Below, in pieces: positions 1 through 6,699 of a stretch of 10,003 nucleotides of DNA. The translations under genes were made by a program, and so were the position numbers. Numbering within the stretch: the stretch's first letter is position 1; each line of letters opens with the position of its first letter. The notes beneath the pieces were generated by a model. The model made no database searches. It was not told the origin of the DNA and saw only the letters and a program-made list of their open reading frames with translations. Where the stretch lies: NCBI RefSeq assembly GCF_039916245.1, contig NZ_JBDSLS010000268.1:1-10003 (forward strand), given 5' to 3'. This DNA comes from Gelidibacter sp039916245. Its GTDB lineage: Bacteria > Bacteroidota > Bacteroidia > Flavobacteriales > Flavobacteriaceae.

Positions 1-18
1 ACAACGTTAAATCTGCTA

Positions 19-348
19 TTAATCTACGTTATCATGTAAAAATGAATTATTACTTCGCAGCTGAATATCATCATTGTCATCAGTACCCACTGACATTCTT
101 GACGCTCTGATCTCAGAAGAATATTTGTTATCCTCTAAATTAACACCTTGGCGTTTATATGCAGGCTCTTTTTCAATTTCATCAACTTTAGCTGAACTGA
201 ATTTGTAGTTAAAGTCTTTCATTTTACGTCTTCTGATATCAGCACGATCCTTTAACATATCAGAAATTGGACTGTTCATAGGATCGATTTCTTCTGGAGA
301 AATTGATTCTTCTTGAGTTGAAATGACTCTTCTCTCAAACACAACGTC
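19..348 (-). pseudogene. ftsZ: Detached C-terminal tail of FtsZ, in frame after the TAA
   Basis: Reading on in the ftsZ frame past the TAA gives DVV, then about 106 further residues to a TAA at 19-21. A GTG at 340-342, two codons after the stop, is the only nearby potential initiator. The tail is charged and includes ADIRRRKMKDFNYKF, then DEIEKEPAYKRQGV (about 54-67 of the GTG-started piece). This resembles the conserved C-terminal peptide of FtsZ (LDIPAFLRKQ in E. coli). About 40 more residues end in QLRSNNSFLHDNVD, which I recall as typical of flavobacterial FtsZ. It has no independent function I can name. It could be produced by readthrough, by reinitiation at the GTG, or not at all; if the TAA is a sequence error it is simply the FtsZ C-terminus. 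Confidence 0.88.
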
Positions 349-1920
349 TTATTCAATAACTGGTTGTTGTTTGGTCTTTGTTTTATTAATTGAAGACTCA
401 TGCGTCATAAAATCATCAAGCGCATAGCGTTTTTCGCCATTTGCATCCGCTTCAGTGACCGATATAATTTCAATATGATCGTTGACCTTCATGTCTCTTG
501 TATGGTCGTCCAAATCAAAGAGAATTTTGTTTTCATCTTTTGGAGTTTCTTCATGTTTTCTGTTGAATAAAGGCAAATCGAAAGAAAAGGTGAATTGCTC
601 CTCTTCTTCAAAAATCGCCCTTTTTGGTGCTTCTGCCTTGACCGGTTGAACAGGAGTAATTATAAAATCATCTTCGTCAACGCTATCCAAGACTTCATCA
701 TAAACTACATTGAGATTTCTGATAAACTCATTGGTCGGGATCAAACCCATTTTAGGCTCCTTTTTAACCTCCTCTTCTACTAAAGTATGAATCGTGACTT
801 TTTCAACTTCTTTTTCAAGAACGATTTCTGGTGTTATAATAGCCGGTTCGCGTTCTTTAACTTTAACTTCATTGTTATCATCTCCCAAAGCGTGAATGAC
901 CTTTTTAGTCTCGGTATTAGAGATTTCGTTTTGCTGTTCGACATCGAAACCCGTAGCGATGATAGTTACAGCGATAGCCTCTTCCAATGATTCATCTTCC
1001 CCTACACCCATAATAATGTTTGCACCGTGTCCTGCTTCATTTTGGATATGGTCATTGATTTCTCCAATTTCATCAATAGTAATTTCATGGGCACCAGAAA
1101 CGATGAGCAACAATACGTTTTTGGCTCCAGTAATTTTATTATCATTTAATAATGGCGAATCTAAAGCTTTCATGATGGCTTCCTGAGCACGTGATTTACC
1201 AGATGCTGTCGCAGATCCCATAATGGCCGTTCCACTATTACTTAAAACAGTTTTAGCATCACGTAAGTCAATATTTTGGGTATAGTGATGTGTGATCACT
1301 TCCGCAATACCTTTTGAAGCGGTCGATAATACTTCGTCAGCTTTAGAGAAACCTGCTTTAAAACCTAGGTTGCCATAAACTTCACGTAGTTTATTATTGT
1401 TGATGACCACTAAGGAATCGCAATGATTTCTTAAAGTTTCAATCCCTTTTTGAGCTTGTTCATTTCTCGTTTTTCCTTCAAAAAGAAAGGGCATCGTGAC
1501 AATACCAACGGTCAAAATTTCCAGCTCCTTGGCAACTTTAGCGATGACAGGTGCTGCTCCAGTTCCAGTACCTCCACCCATTCCTGCCGTAATGAACACC
1601 ATTTTTGTATTGGTATCCAACATTCTGCGGATATCCTCTAAACTCTCAAGTGCTGCTTGCTCGCCCACTTCTGGATTAGCTCCGGCACCAAGACCTTCAG
1701 TTAAATTGACACCTAACTGGATTTTGTTTGGTACGCCACTATTTTGAAGGGCCTGTGAATCAGTATTACAGATGACAAAGTCAACGCCTTTAATTCCTTG
1801 TTGAAACATGTGGTTAATGGCATTGCTTCCGCCGCCGCCAACTCCTATCACTTTAATGACGTTCGATTGGTTTTTTGGCAAATCGAATGCGATGTTTCCA
1901 AATTCATTTATATTGCTCAT
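349..1920 (-). CDS. ftsZ: Cell division protein FtsZ, terminated early by an in-frame TAA
   Basis: FtsZ is the tubulin-like GTPase that forms the division ring. The 523 residues up to the TAA at 349-351 hold the complete GTPase core: IGVGGGGSNAINHM (25-38), NTDSQAL, the tubulin signature GGGTGTG (115-121), FEGKTRNEQA, and the T7 catalytic loop NIDLRDAK (216-223) with both aspartates. The second domain ends near residue 325, followed by a long, charged, probably disordered linker with the block RYALDDFMTHE near 496-506. The stop falls inside this linker. The same frame continues with FERRVISTQEE and a typical flavobacterial FtsZ tail, so the ancestral gene spans 19-1920 (about 633 residues). 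The truncated product should bind GTP and polymerise but lacks the C-terminal peptide needed for FtsA binding. Start ATG at 1920 is secure. Whether the stop is real or an error cannot be told from sequence. Confidence 0.95.
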   Translation of the reverse strand: MSNINEFGNIAFDLPKNQSNVIKVIGVGGGGSNAINHMFQQGIKGVDFVICNTDSQALQNSGVPNKIQLGVNLTEGLGAGANPEVGEQAALESLEDIRRMLDTNTKMVFITAGMGGGTGTGAAPVIAKVAKELEILTVGIVTMPFLFEGKTRNEQAQKGIETLRNHCDSLVVINNNKLREVYGNLGFKAGFSKADEVLSTASKGIAEVITHHYTQNIDLRDAKTVLSNSGTAIMGSATASGKSRAQEAIMKALDSPLLNDNKITGAKNVLLLIVSGAHEITIDEIGEINDHIQNEAGHGANIIMGVGEDESLEEAIAVTIIATGFDVEQQNEISNTETKKVIHALGDDNNEVKVKEREPAIITPEIVLEKEVEKVTIHTLVEEEVKKEPKMGLIPTNEFIRNLNVVYDEVLDSVDEDDFIITPVQPVKAEAPKRAIFEEEEQFTFSFDLPLFNRKHEETPKDENKILFDLDDHTRDMKVNDHIEIISVTEADANGEKRYALDDFMTHESSINKTKTKQQPVIE

Positions 1921-1964
1921 AATGTTTTGGGTTTTTCTGGATTCTTAATTAATATTTATTTATT

Positions 1965-2022
1965 GAGACAGATAATTATCTGTATCTATTTTGATTTGTT
2001 GAGACAGATAATTATCTGTCTC
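1965..2022. repeat. Two direct copies of a 22-bp palindrome between ftsA and ftsZ
   Basis: The copy at 2001-2022 is a perfect 22-bp palindrome (GAGACAGATAA followed by its reverse complement). The copy at 1965-1986 differs by one base (GTATC for GTCTC). Similarity extends on both sides, so that 1958-1988 and 1994-2024 match with two differences and a 36-bp period. Each copy could fold as a hairpin in the ftsA-ftsZ transcript. There is no T-run after either copy, so a classical terminator is not supported. They look like small interspersed palindromic repeats of the REP type; a role in mRNA processing or in setting ftsZ expression is only possible. Confidence 0.9.
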
Positions 2023-2029
2023 TACGTAA

Positions 2030-3361
2030 TTATTCCGCGTTATCTAAAAAATCTTTGACACGTTCGGTCAATTTATCTAAAAATGATCGACGTTCTTTTT
2101 TTGGTAATAACATCGGTTCTTCCTCTTCAACTTCGGTTGATGGCGATGCTACAATCTCTTCAGCTGCTTCCTCAGCAGCTTTCTCAATGCGTTTACGTTC
2201 TTGACGCTTTAATCCGTCCATCACTAAACCAACTGCCGTCGCATACAACGGGCTCGCAATTTCCTCATCACTATCGCCTGCTAAATGCTCATTCGGGAAA
2301 CCTATTCTGGTGTCCATTCCGGTAATATATTCTACCAACTGTTTTAAATGCTTCAGCTGTGCGCCTCCTCCTGTCAGTACAATGCCAGCAATCAATTTCT
2401 TTTTTTGTTCTTCGTGTCCGTAATTTTTTATTTCAACATACACCTGCTCTACAATTTCTACAACACGCGCATGAATGATTTTTGATAGGTTTTTAAGGGT
2501 AATTTCCTTTGGTTCCCGTCCTCTTAATCCAGGGATTGAAACAATCTCATTGTCCTTATTTTCTCCTGGCCATGCGGAACCAAATTTTATTTTTAATAAT
2601 TCGGCTTGCTTTTCTATGATGGAACAACCTTCCTTGATATCTTCAGTAATCACATTACCTCCAAATGGAATGACTGCGGTATGACGAATAATGCCGTCTT
2701 TAAAAACTGCTAAATCCGTGGTACCGCCTCCTATATCAATCAAAGCCACACCTGCTTCTTTTTCTTCTTGGCTTAATACGGCGTTTGCTGATGCTAACGG
2801 CTCCAAAGTGATACCTTCCAACTCCAAGCCTGCACTTTTTACGCAGCGACCAATATTTCTGATGGATGACACTTGACCAACAACCACGTGGAAATTAGCT
2901 TCCAATCGACCGCCATACATTCCGATAGGCTCTTTAATTTCTGCCTGTCCATCAATTTTATATTCCTGAGGTAAAACGTGAATAATCTCTTCACCAGGAA
3001 GCATTACTAACTTGTGCACTTGATTGATTAATCGATCAATATCTTCATCATCAATAACCAATTCAGAATTAGGTCGTGTGATATAATCACTATGCTGTAA
3101 ACTTCTGATATGCTGACCTGCGATACCTACGGTCACTTCCTCTATTTTCAATCCACTCTCGGCTTCAGCTTCCTGAACAGCTTGCTGAATGGACTGAATG
3201 GTTTGCGTGATATTATTGACAACGCCTCTATGTACTCCTAAACTTTTAGCTCTTCCAATTCCTAAAATTTCGGCTTTGCCATATTCATTTTTACGACCGA
3301 TCATAGCCACAATCTTTGTGGTCCCTACATCTAATCCTACTGAAATTTTATTATTTTCCAT
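2030..3361 (-). CDS. ftsA: Cell division protein FtsA, actin-like membrane anchor for FtsZ
   Basis: FtsA is an actin-family ATPase that polymerises on the inner membrane and tethers FtsZ through the FtsZ C-terminal peptide. The 443-residue product has phosphate-1 loop GLDVGTTKIVAMIG (9-22), the FtsA-specific 1C subdomain (about 85-165), phosphate-2 IDIGGGTTD (208-216), and the adenosine loop VLTGGGAQLKHL (about 328-339). An acidic, Ala/Glu-rich linker (about 390-420) leads to a C-terminal amphipathic helix, SFLDKLTERVKDFLDNAE (426-443), which is the membrane-targeting sequence. The start is ATG at 3361. The gene is followed by a 109-bp gap with two palindromic repeat copies before ftsZ. It seems intact. 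Its normal target peptide in FtsZ lies beyond the nonsense codon of ftsZ, so the two genes together pose a functional question. Confidence 0.97.
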   Translation of the reverse strand: MENNKISVGLDVGTTKIVAMIGRKNEYGKAEILGIGRAKSLGVHRGVVNNITQTIQSIQQAVQEAEAESGLKIEEVTVGIAGQHIRSLQHSDYITRPNSELVIDDEDIDRLINQVHKLVMLPGEEIIHVLPQEYKIDGQAEIKEPIGMYGGRLEANFHVVVGQVSSIRNIGRCVKSAGLELEGITLEPLASANAVLSQEEKEAGVALIDIGGGTTDLAVFKDGIIRHTAVIPFGGNVITEDIKEGCSIIEKQAELLKIKFGSAWPGENKDNEIVSIPGLRGREPKEITLKNLSKIIHARVVEIVEQVYVEIKNYGHEEQKKKLIAGIVLTGGGAQLKHLKQLVEYITGMDTRIGFPNEHLAGDSDEEIASPLYATAVGLVMDGLKRQERKRIEKAAEEAAEEIVASPSTEVEEEEPMLLPKKERRSFLDKLTERVKDFLDNAE

Positions 3362-3364
3362 CCT

Positions 3365-4084
3365 CTACTTTTTGGTACATATGACCTGTTTATCAAATCT
3401 TAAATTAACAACACTGTAAGTATTCAAAGTGCTATCTTTCATAGCTTTTTGATAGAAAGCCTTAAGATTATTTATTTTTTTATCCAATTTGTCCAACGAA
3501 CCTAACTGTATTCTAAAATCATTTAATCTAAATCTTAGATCAATGCTTCCATTTTCATTCTGATGAATTTCGGTAACGTGCGTTTTTAAAAACTCATCAC
3601 TTTGAACCTTTTTAGCCACAGTGAACACATTATACAATTCATTTTTAACCACAAATCCCGTAACCAATGGGACGCGTGACGTGTAATTTGTTGATAACGG
3701 CATGTAGGAACCGACATCATCGATATAGTAAGATGCGTTTGTACTTACTCGAGCAATAGGTTTCTTTTGCTCAATTTCAGCGACCAATGTGCCATCAACA
3801 GTGATGTATACTTGGGCTCGCTTAATCATGACGTTGGCGTTCAGGGCAGATTCCAAGTCGTTCAAATCTATCATTTCTTTGGCCGTATTTGTAACACTTT
3901 GTTGATTTTGTATTAACAACTTACTAACAGCCTCATGCGTGATAAATAAATTCTCATCGCCCAAAAATTTGATATTGGGTTCGCTCACTTTTCTGACGGA
4001 ATTCCTCGCGGAGGAAAACGCAAAAAGAAAGACTACCAATATCAGTAACCCAATTATTTTTATATAGTTATAATTTATTTTCAA
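3365..4084 (-). CDS. ftsQ: Cell division protein FtsQ (DivIB-like)
   Basis: FtsQ is a bitopic inner-membrane divisome protein that links cytoplasmic FtsA/FtsZ-side proteins to the periplasmic septal synthase through FtsB/FtsL. The 239-residue product has a short cytoplasmic N-terminus, one transmembrane helix (about 9-25), and a periplasmic part starting with a POTRA-like region (about 34-105; EPNIKFLGDENLFITHEAV) followed by the beta-rich domain. Sequence conservation is weak in this family, so position between murC and ftsA is important evidence. The start is unusual: the frame opens right after a stop (TAA GTC TTG), so the only codon giving the expected N-terminus MKINYNYIKIIG is TTG at 4084. 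It overlaps the murC end by 17 bp, which suggests translational coupling. It ends in TAG, three bases before the ftsA ATG; all other stops here are TAA. Confidence 0.9.
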   Translation of the reverse strand: MKINYNYIKIIGLLILVVFLFAFSSARNSVRKVSEPNIKFLGDENLFITHEAVSKLLIQNQQSVTNTAKEMIDLNDLESALNANVMIKRAQVYITVDGTLVAEIEQKKPIARVSTNASYYIDDVGSYMPLSTNYTSRVPLVTGFVVKNELYNVFTVAKKVQSDEFLKTHVTEIHQNENGSIDLRFRLNDFRIQLGSLDKLDKKINNLKAFYQKAMKDSTLNTYSVVNLRFDKQVICTKK

Positions 4085-5426
4085 GACTTAAAGCTTGTTT
4101 TATATATTTTACTTGTTCTCCAATATCTCCAGCACCAATAGTTAAAATAACAGGTGCATTTGATGCTTTTATTTCTGAAATCAACTCCGATTTCTGGATC
4201 AATTTTTTGTTTTTATTTTCGATTTTTGTCAATAACCATTCTGTCGTAATACCGTCTATTGGCAATTCTCTTGCAGGATAAATATCAAGCAATAACAACT
4301 CGTCAAATTGCGAGAGACTTTTTGCAAACTCATCTGCAAAATCGCGTGTTCTACTAAACAAATGCGGTTGAAAAATAGCCAACACTTTTTTATTCGGATA
4401 CATTTCCCGAACCGCTTGATGCACGGCATTGATTTCTTCTGGATGATGTGCATAATCATCGATAAATACTAAATCATCCGTTTTAATCTGATAGGTAAAG
4501 CGTCGTCTAACTCCTGAATAAGATGCTAAGGCGTTGGCGAGCTGCTGGTGAGGGAGACCATATTCTACAGACATCGCCAAGGCCATTATTGCATTCGACA
4601 GATTATGTCTTCCAGGTAGGTTAAATTTAAAATTTTGTAGCGTTTGGTTTGGCGTTTTTAGGTCAAACTCATAACTGCCATTGATGATCCTTATGTTTTG
4701 CGCTGAATAATCGGCGTCATCTTCTATTCCGTAAGTAATTCCTTCAATCGGCAAGCCATTCTTCACAAACAACTTCCCGTTTGGTTTTAATTTTTTAGTG
4801 AATTCAACGAATGATTTTTTAAGTTCCTCAGCTTCACCATAAATGTCAAGATGATCAGCATCCATTGAGGTCAACCCGGCCATATCTGGCGATAAGGTTA
4901 AAAACGAACGATCATATTCATCAGCCTCAACCACCGTAACTTCAGTGCCATTTAGGATGAAGTTGGAATCGTAATTCTCACTCACACCGCCTAAAAATGC
5001 TGTTACAGGAACATTACATTCATATAACAAATGCCCCAAAATACTAGTTGTGGTCGTTTTACCATGAGTTCCGGCGACCGCCAAACAAAAGGTGTCTCTG
5101 GTAATTTCCCCAAGAACTGCAGAACGTTTTAGGACTTCAAAATTTTGATCTTTGAAATAATTAAACTCCGCATGACCTTTAGGAATTGCAGGCGTGTAAA
5201 CAATCAACGTATCATCAACATTCAAGAACTCAGCTGGAATTGCAGCAACGGAATCTTCAAAATGAACTTTAACCCCAAGATCCTCAAGTGCGTTTGTGAT
5301 GTCTGTTTTGGTTTTATCATAACCCGCCACAGATTTCCCATTCGCCACAAAATAACGTGCAAGGGCACTCATTCCGATGCCTCAGATGCCGATGAAATAG
5401 ACGTTATTTATTGTTTTTAAATTCAC
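4068..5426 (-). CDS. murC: UDP-N-acetylmuramate--L-alanine ligase MurC, interrupted by an in-frame TGA at codon 15
   Basis: MurC adds L-Ala to UDP-MurNAc, the first step of stem-peptide assembly in the cytoplasm. Counting from GTG at 5426 the gene spans 452 codon positions, the usual length. The N-terminus reads NNVYFIGI-stop-GIGMSALARY: codon 15 (5382-5384) is TGA where the family has Gly (GIGGIGMS), so one G-to-T change explains it. The rest is intact: ATP loop GTHGKTT (119-125), EADEYDRSF, MDADHLDIYG, PGRHNLSNA, the RRRF block, FIDDYAHHPEE, FQPHLFSRTRDF and GAGDIGEQ. A downstream ATG at 5372 could restart translation, but the product would lack the first strand and the UDP-binding glycine loop and should be inactive. 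The GTG directly abuts a 7-bp tandem repeat. The stop overlaps ftsQ by 17 bp. Either a sequence error or a real nonsense mutation is possible; the gene identity is certain. Confidence 0.93.
5382..5384 (-). other. murC: In-frame TGA in the murC glycine loop
   Basis: The coding-strand codon is TGA, flanked in frame by GGC ATC and GGC ATC GGA ATG AGT. The surrounding peptide is FIGI-x-GIGMS and the Mur-ligase family has Gly at x. Changing plus-strand base 5384 from A to C restores GGA. It is the only in-frame TGA in the coding sequence of this window. Confidence 0.9.
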
Positions 5427-5452
5427 TGTTTGTTGTTTGTTGTTTGTTGTTT
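5427..5452. repeat. 7-bp tandem repeat (tgtttgt, 3.7 copies) touching the murC start
   Basis: Perfect copies of the plus-strand unit TGTTTGT run from 5427 to 5452. The array ends exactly at the murC GTG codon (5424-5426), so on the coding strand the leader is an ACAAACA array running straight into the start. No Shine-Dalgarno sequence is seen, which is common in Bacteroidetes. Confidence 0.93.
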
Positions 5453-5461
5453 AATTTGAAC

Positions 5462-5492
5462 TTCGTTATTCGTTATTCGTTATTCGTTATTC
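5462..5492. repeat. 7-bp tandem repeat (cgttatt, 4.4 copies) in the murG-murC gap
   Basis: Perfect copies of the plus-strand unit CGTTATT occupy 5464-5491, with a partial unit at each side. The array is a different unit from its neighbour 10 bp away but has the same 7-bp period. It lies 17 bp downstream of the murG stop on the plus-strand map and has no coding potential. Confidence 0.93.
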
Positions 5493-5508
5493 TCTTAATA
5501 CTTTATAC

Positions 5509-6615
5509 TTAATGCTTCTTCAACAACTTCTCCACCTCATCCACAATATCTTTTGTAGCGTTGATAAGGGCCAATTTTTTTATATTTTCACTCAACTTCT
5601 GTTGTTTTTCAGCTGATTTTACTAATTGTGAAAATCGGTTTTCGAAATCGACATCTAAATCTGCTTCCTTTATCAACAAAGCAGCATCCTTATCAACGAT
5701 GGCCATGGCATTCTTAGTTTGATGGTCTTCAGCCACATTGGGCGAAGGAATGAATATTACCGGTTTTCCTACCACACATAATTCCGAAACCGAACTTGCT
5801 CCTGCCCTAGAAATGATAAAATCTGCGGCAGCGTAAGCCAAATCCATGGTGTTTAAAAAAGCATGGACTTGAACATTTTCATAAGAATTATATTTCTTAT
5901 AGGTTTCGTAATACAACTTTCCACATTGCCAAATCACTTGCACATTTTGAGTTTGGAAAAACTCCAATTCTTTTTCAATCAGTTCATTGATGCGTTTGGC
6001 ACCCAAACTACCACCCAAAACCAACAAGGTGTATTTACCATGTTTCTGCTTAAAGGCATCTTTTCCTTCAATAGTTTTATTATCAATCTGCAACAAATCC
6101 TGACGGATAGGATTTCCTGTTTTTATTAATTTATCCTTGGGAAAAAAACGCTCCAATCCATCGTAAGCCACACAAATTTTATTAACTTTTTTGGCCAATA
6201 ATTTATTGGTAATGCCTGGAAAAGAGTTTTGCTCCTGAATCAAACACGGAATACCTTTGGAAGCCGCAACCTGCAATAATGGTCCGCTGGCAAATCCACC
6301 GGTTCCGATGGCAACATCTGGTTGAAATGTTTTAACAATCTTTCGCGCTCGCATTAAACTAACAACCAACTTGGCTGGAAAAACAAGGTTTTTAAGCGTC
6401 AACTTTCGCTGAATTCCAGTAATCCATAGCCCCTCAATCTTATATCCAGCTTGTGGCACTTTTTCCATCTCCATGCGATCCAACGCTCCCACAAAAAGAA
6501 ACTCTGCGTCAGGAAAGCGCATTTTCAACTCATTGGCAATAGCAATCGCAGGATAGATATGACCACCTGTACCGCCTCCTGAGAGAATGATTTTATATGT
6601 TTCCTTTTTAACCAC
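5509..6615 (-). CDS. murG: UDP-GlcNAc:lipid I N-acetylglucosaminyltransferase MurG
   Basis: MurG is a peripheral membrane GT-B glycosyltransferase that adds GlcNAc to lipid I to give lipid II. With the GTG start at 6615 the product has 368 residues, the usual size. The N-terminal G-loop ILSGGGTGGHIYPA begins near residue 11. The second glycine loop is GTGGFASGP (about 104-112). Then come QEQNSFPGITNK (about 127-138), GNPIR (about 167-171), the C-domain loop LGGSLGAKRIN and the UDP-GlcNAc-binding blocks SRAGASSVSEL and PSPNVAEDHQTKNA. The frame is open further upstream to a TTG at 6672, but those 19 codons translate a low-complexity AT-rich repeat (NRIGICNLNYWNF) and do not look like MurG, so I chose GTG. 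This leaves an 84-bp gap to ftsW. Downstream, murC follows after 82 bp of 7-bp tandem repeats. The gene looks intact. Confidence 0.95.
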   Translation of the reverse strand: MVKKETYKIILSGGGTGGHIYPAIAIANELKMRFPDAEFLFVGALDRMEMEKVPQAGYKIEGLWITGIQRKLTLKNLVFPAKLVVSLMRARKIVKTFQPDVAIGTGGFASGPLLQVAASKGIPCLIQEQNSFPGITNKLLAKKVNKICVAYDGLERFFPKDKLIKTGNPIRQDLLQIDNKTIEGKDAFKQKHGKYTLLVLGGSLGAKRINELIEKELEFFQTQNVQVIWQCGKLYYETYKKYNSYENVQVHAFLNTMDLAYAAADFIISRAGASSVSELCVVGKPVIFIPSPNVAEDHQTKNAMAIVDKDAALLIKEADLDVDFENRFSQLVKSAEKQQKLSENIKKLALINATKDIVDEVEKLLKKH

Positions 6616-6672
6616 TATATTTTTAAAATTCCAATAGTTTAAATTACAAATTCCAATTCGATTTAACTTCAA
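6616..6672. repeat. Low-complexity AT-rich leader of murG with GGAATTT-like units
   Basis: On the coding strand this stretch holds GGAATTT, GTAATTT and another GGAATTT, a degenerate 7-bp pattern. It is open in the murG frame, but its translation is not MurG-like, so I treat it as a non-coding leader. It is similar in style to the other gap repeats of this operon. Confidence 0.5.
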
Positions 6673-6699
6673 GCTTCTATAACGCTAGATACTTACAAC

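Noticed and set aside
349..351. Frameshift or programmed frameshifting in ftsZ
   Set aside because: The tail continues in exactly the same frame across the TAA, so no shift is needed; it is a pure nonsense codon.
1965..2022. Rho-independent terminator after ftsA
   Set aside because: The palindromes are AT-rich at their centre and have no T-run following in the transcript direction.
595..2058. Plus-strand open frames opposite ftsZ and ftsA (several of 60-96 codons)
   Set aside because: They are antisense to well-conserved coding sequence, have no recognisable domains and low-complexity composition; shadows of the real genes.
4256..4459. Minus-strand 67-codon frame within murC
   Set aside because: It lies in another frame inside the conserved MurC C-terminal domain and has no family resemblance.
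5382..5384. Selenocysteine or a reassigned UGA codon in murC
   Set aside because: Family comparison calls for Gly, not Cys/Sec, and no other in-frame TGA occurs in the coding sequence of this window. TAA, the ftsZ nonsense codon, is the normal terminator for most genes here, so recoding cannot explain both events.
5427..5492. CRISPR array
   Set aside because: Units are 7 bp, contiguous and without spacers.
6616..6672. Longer MurG starting at TTG 6672 (387 residues)
   Set aside because: The extra 19 residues are the translation of an AT-rich repeat and do not resemble MurG; GTG at 6615 gives the usual length and N-terminus.
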